Part shown: positions 61,253-64,000 of the stretch, one piece after another
Position numbering within the stretch: position 1 is the first letter of the stretch
Layout: each line of letters starts with the position of its first letter
NCBI RefSeq assembly: GCF_011044155.1
Contig: NZ_CP049056.1
Span: forward strand, 3,290,001-3,354,000
Source of the DNA: Pikeienuella piscinae
Lineage (GTDB): Bacteria; Pseudomonadota; Alphaproteobacteria; Rhodobacterales; Rhodobacteraceae
DNA length: 64,000 bases
Direction of reading: 5' to 3'
Position numbers and translations under genes: made by a program
The notes under the pieces: model-generated
Databases searched by the model: none
Told to the model about the DNA's origin: nothing
The model's input: the letters and a program-made list of their open reading frames with translations, nothing else

Positions 61253-62344
61253 TCACCCGATCGCCGGGGCCTCAACCCCCAGTCCGGCGGCGGCGGCGAC
61301 GAGGCTGTTCCATATCTCCGCAGGCAACGGCACGCCGGAGAGGCTCCGCTCGGCGCGCGCCCGGCGTTCCGGGTCGCCCGGGATCATCACCGGCCGGCCC
61401 GGATCGGCCGCGCGCGCGCCGCGGACGAAATCGATGTATGAGGCGACCGCGCCGCCCCAGCCGAATCCGTCGTCGAGCCGCGCCGGATCGGCGTAGATCG
61501 ACAACATGCCATTGTAAGGGCCTTCGCCCGGCCCCGTCGCGCCCGATCCGGTGAGCGCCCCGGCGAGAAGCTCGCAGGCGAGCGCGAGGCCGGAGCCCTT
61601 GTGATCGCCCATTGCGGTCAGCGCGCCCGATCCGGCGCGCGGGTCCGGCACCGCGCCCGGCGGCGTCTCGCCATAGAGCGCCCGGGCATCGTCGGTCGGG
61701 CGCCCCTCCGCGTCTATCAGGCTGCCGCGGGGCGGCGGCTTGCCGCCTTTGAGCGAGACTAGAACCTTGCCCTCCGCCGCCGTCGAGGTCGCGAAATCCA
61801 GAAGGAAATCGTCGCCGCCGGGATTCGGCACGCCGACGCAGACCGGCGCCGTCGATATCCGCCGCTCGGCCCCGCCGAAAGGCGCGACCAGCATCGAGTT
61901 GGCGACGTTGACGAAATGGATCGAGACGAGACCCTTCGCCATCGCCCGCTCCGCCCATTCTCCGATCCGGCCGAGATGGCCGGCGCGGCGGAGCGCGATC
62001 ACCGAGACGCCGTGCGCGCCTGCGCGTGCGATCCCGTCATCCACCGCCTGCGCGCCGACGGTTTGGCCGAAGCCGAGCCCGCCGTCGACCAGCGCGAAGG
62101 CGCCGCCGTCGATCACCGTTTCGATCTTCCTGCCGAAATGCATCTGGCCGCGCTCCGCGTTCTGCAGATACCGCGGCGTGCGAACTACGCCATGGCTGTC
62201 ATGGCCGGAGAGATTCGCCATGACGAGGTTCGCAGCGATGTTTGCCGCCTCCGTCCGCCCGGCCCCTGCGGCGGCGAAGATGTCGGCGATGAAACCGCTG
62301 AGCCGCCCCTCCGGCAGCCTGAGCTCGTCAGCCTGACGCCCCAT
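61253..62344 (-). CDS. Ldh2/MDH2-family NAD(P)-dependent oxidoreductase
   Basis: 363 aa from ATG 62344 (MGRQADELRLPEG; GGGA lies upstream, and 15 extra codons are open but unlikely). Family motifs: ANLSGHDSHGVVRTPRYLQNAERG, LVDGGLGFGQTVGAQAVDDGIARA, VNVANSMLVAPFGGAERRIST, LLDFATSTAAEGKV, and TAMGDHKGSGLALACELLAGAL. The family reduces or oxidises 2-hydroxyacids and ureidoglycolate, or reduces imines (Dpk, AllD, YiaK). Divergent from a TAXI-TRAP operon, so it probably uses the imported acid or keto acid. Confidence 0.92.
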   Translation of the reverse strand: MGRQADELRLPEGRLSGFIADIFAAAGAGRTEAANIAANLVMANLSGHDSHGVVRTPRYLQNAERGQMHFGRKIETVIDGGAFALVDGGLGFGQTVGAQAVDDGIARAGAHGVSVIALRRAGHLGRIGEWAERAMAKGLVSIHFVNVANSMLVAPFGGAERRISTAPVCVGVPNPGGDDFLLDFATSTAAEGKVLVSLKGGKPPPRGSLIDAEGRPTDDARALYGETPPGAVPDPRAGSGALTAMGDHKGSGLALACELLAGALTGSGATGPGEGPYNGMLSIYADPARLDDGFGWGGAVASYIDFVRGARAADPGRPVMIPGDPERRARAERSLSGVPLPAEIWNSLVAAAAGLGVEAPAIG

Positions 62345-62448
62345 AGTGTTTCCCGCCTTTTTGATCGCCCTGTTCTTCAACCTAGACATCCCATGACGTT
62401 CCCGACAATCTGCAGATGCAAAAAAAACGAGATCCCCGGGAGGATAGG

Positions 62449-63396
62449 ATGAAACTACTTTACGGCATGGCAGCGCTCGCCCTGAGCGCCGCGCCGCTTC
62501 ACGCGGACGAGTTCGTACGCATGGTCTCCGGCCCCGCCGGCGGATCCTGGTATCCGCTCGGCGCCAAGATCATGCAGGTGATGGAGGAGAGCGTCGAGGG
62601 CATCTCCACCTCCAACACGTCGGGCGGCGGCGTCGGAAATGTGAAGGCTGTGAACGCGGGCGACGCGGAAATGGGCTGGTCCTACGGCCACACCACGGCG
62701 AACGGCTATAACGGCGTCGGTTCGTTCGACAAGAAACAGGAGAATGTCCGCCACTTCGCGACACTCTATCCGTCATATTTCCAGACCGCCGTGCCCGCCG
62801 ACAGCGATATCCAGTCCTACGCCGACATGAAGGACAAGAATATCAGCCCCGGTCAGGCGGGCTTCACCGGCACCGCGTTCGCGGAGTCGATTCTGGAATA
62901 TTACGGCTTCGATTTCGAAGACATCAAAGCCAATGGCGGCACGGTCAGCCATGCGAGCTACACCGAGTCCGTCGCGCTGATGAAGGACGGACATATCGAC
63001 GTCTACATGGCGGTGACCTCGATGCCGCAGGCGTCCTTCATCGAACTGGAGCAGAGCCCCGGCATCCGCTTCATCGGCATTCCCGAGGACGATCTCCAGA
63101 AGATCATGGACGCCAATCCGGGCTATATCCCGGGGGTGATGCCGGCGGGCGTCTACGAGAGCGTCAAGGAGGAAACCCCGACGCTCGGCGCTGTGGCGAA
63201 TATCGTCATCAGCAAGGACGTGCCGGAGGAGATCGTCTACGAGATGTGCAAGGCGTTCTGGGCGAACCACGACACTTTCGCCGAGGTCAAGGGCATCTGG
63301 AACCGGGTGAAGCTCGAATCTGCGCTCGACGGCGTGGCGATCCCGGTGCATCCGGGCGCGCAGCGCTGTTATGATGAGCTTGGTGTTAGCGGCTGA
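62449..63396 (+). CDS. TAXI-type TRAP transporter substrate-binding protein
   Basis: Periplasmic protein, 315 aa from ATG 62449 (GGGAGG upstream), signal MKLLYGMAALALSAAPLHAD. The TAXI-family hallmarks are present: VSGPAGGSWYPLGAKIM, TSGGGVGNVKAVNAGDAEMGWS, ISPGQAGFTGTAFAESILE, and VALMKDGHIDVYM. The ligand is unknown. It pairs with the fused membrane subunit starting 77 bp downstream, the usual TAXI partner. Confidence 0.93.
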   Translation: MKLLYGMAALALSAAPLHADEFVRMVSGPAGGSWYPLGAKIMQVMEESVEGISTSNTSGGGVGNVKAVNAGDAEMGWSYGHTTANGYNGVGSFDKKQENVRHFATLYPSYFQTAVPADSDIQSYADMKDKNISPGQAGFTGTAFAESILEYYGFDFEDIKANGGTVSHASYTESVALMKDGHIDVYMAVTSMPQASFIELEQSPGIRFIGIPEDDLQKIMDANPGYIPGVMPAGVYESVKEETPTLGAVANIVISKDVPEEIVYEMCKAFWANHDTFAEVKGIWNRVKLESALDGVAIPVHPGAQRCYDELGVSG

Positions 63397-63410
63397 AACC
63401 AGACAGCTTT

Positions 63411-63426
63411 GAACGTCCGGGCGTTC
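63411..63426 (+). promoter_or_regulatory. Hairpin between TAXI binding-protein and permease genes
   Basis: GAACG pairs with CGTTC around TCCGGG (63411-63426), followed by TTCT. A competing hairpin CGTTC-TTCT-GAACG spans 63422-63435, and CGGGCGCCCG is a further 10-bp palindrome at about 63434-63443. The mutually exclusive stems suggest an attenuator-like or mRNA-stabilising element; unproven. Confidence 0.35.
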
Positions 63427-63472
63427 TTCTGAACGGGCGCCCGGGCGGACTGCGCGCCGAGCGGGTCCCGCC

Positions 63473-64000
63473 ATGACCACGTCTGAAACCATCACCTATC
63501 ATGAACGCCAGGAACCTGGTTTTCTTGAACGCATTCTGCTGGATCGCCGTTACTCCGCCCTGAACGCGTTGCTGTTCTTCTGCGCCGCGATCAGCGTGGC
63601 GCTAGCGATCTTTCACCTTTTCGCTGCGGTCTTCGGAACCCCGGAAGGCCGCTCCTTCCGCTCCGTGCATCTGACGGTGATGCTCGTGCTGGCGGTGTTG
63701 ATGAACCCGCTTTGCCGCGTCACGATGCGCGATCCGATACTTGTTCCGGGTGATCCGAAGAACGGCGTTCGCGCGCTCGGTTTCGGGATCGACCTGTTCC
63801 TCGTCGCGTCGGTGATCATCGTGCAGGTCTGGACGATATGGGATGTCGGCGCCTTCCAGATGCGGATGGGCGAAAAGACGCCGGGCGACTTGCTGATGGG
63901 CGCGATCCTGATCTTCATGGTCTTCGAGGGAACGCGTCGCGCAGTCGGCTGGGCGATGGTGTTCATCACCGGCTTCTTCATGCTCCACGCGCTGTTCGCT
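63473..64000 (+). CDS. TRAP transporter fused permease (DctQ-DctM/12TM, TAXI-associated), 3' end cut by window
   Basis: First 176 residues of a large membrane protein running off the right edge. N-terminus MTTSETITYHERQEPGFLER, first helix around ALNALLFFCAAISVALAIFHLF (residues ~26-48), then helices near 66-80, 105-125 and 135-155. The motif GEKTPGDLLMGAILIFMVFEGTRRAVGWAMVFITGFFMLHALF matches the 4TM part of fused TAXI-type TRAP permeases. It completes the transporter together with the binding protein upstream. Confidence 0.88.
   Translation, partial: MTTSETITYHERQEPGFLERILLDRRYSALNALLFFCAAISVALAIFHLFAAVFGTPEGRSFRSVHLTVMLVLAVLMNPLCRVTMRDPILVPGDPKNGVRALGFGIDLFLVASVIIVQVWTIWDVGAFQMRMGEKTPGDLLMGAILIFMVFEGTRRAVGWAMVFITGFFMLHALFA

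Overview
This is a GC-rich stretch of bacterial chromosome. Gene content and style suggest an alphaproteobacterium, probably a marine Rhodobacterales or relative: four TRAP carriers, many solute-binding-protein-dependent ABC systems, pxpABC, DUF2848 and DUF1445 genes, a PhnCDE-type transporter, and extensive ATGA/GTGA start-stop overlaps. This is inferred from gene families only; there is no rRNA, and I saw no tRNA or CRISPR.

The window is almost wholly a nutrient-scavenging region. It holds one truncated and one complete Dpp/Opp-type ABC system (1-9789), an SsuABC-like ABC system with two permeases (13814-17672), a sugar/polyol (Ugp/Mal-type) ABC system (36069-40233), a PhnDCEE ABC system (42977-46433), TRAP systems at 27518-30369, 32130-35146, 48440-51302 and 62449-end (the last TAXI type), a Na/Pi-type carrier and an RND efflux pump. 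Each importer sits beside one to three catabolic enzymes and often a dedicated regulator (XRE-cupin, IclR, DeoR, GntR-FCD, TetR).

Left to right: (1) 2-2471, end of a Dpp operon and an amidohydrolase; (2) 2500-3437, decayed insertion-sequence debris; (3) 3549-10902, an XRE-cupin regulator divergent from a dppABCDF-like operon ending in a serine hydrolase; (4) 11451-18746, a minus-strand operon of a binding protein, two permeases, an ATPase, an NHL-repeat protein and a hydantoinase/dihydropyrimidinase, with an IclR gene upstream; (5) 19625-22378, a modular beta-helix/LamG protein; (6) 22608-30369, an amidase divergent from pxpABC (5-oxoprolinase), a small ferredoxin-fold-like protein and a TRAP carrier; (7) 30388-41051, an eleven-gene minus-strand run: DeoR, sugar ABC, DUF1445 (D-glutamate-cyclase-like), TRAP, DapA-like aldolase/lyase, DUF2848; (8) 41177-47338, Na/Pi carrier, phnDCEE and a NagD-like HAD phosphatase; (9) 47489-56216, a small acyltransferase, then a GlcG-like protein, TRAP and class V aminotransferase divergent from a large FAD/Fe-S 2-hydroxyacid dehydrogenase and its GntR regulator; (10) 56234-61166, TetR-controlled RND pump; (11) 61253-end, Ldh2-type dehydrogenase divergent from a TAXI-TRAP operon cut by the window edge.

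The most distinctive non-coding signals are near-perfect palindromes next to regulators (4190-4205, 17721-17740, 52586-52607, 61176-61201), which are candidate operators, and GC-rich hairpins placed between binding-protein genes and their downstream transporter genes (37787-37812, 43962-43987, 50302-50317, 63411-63426). The systems most worth study are the hydantoinase/NHL/ABC operon, the large ABC-TRAP-DUF1445-DapA-DUF2848 operon, and the 2-hydroxyacid cluster with its 22-bp divergent palindrome.
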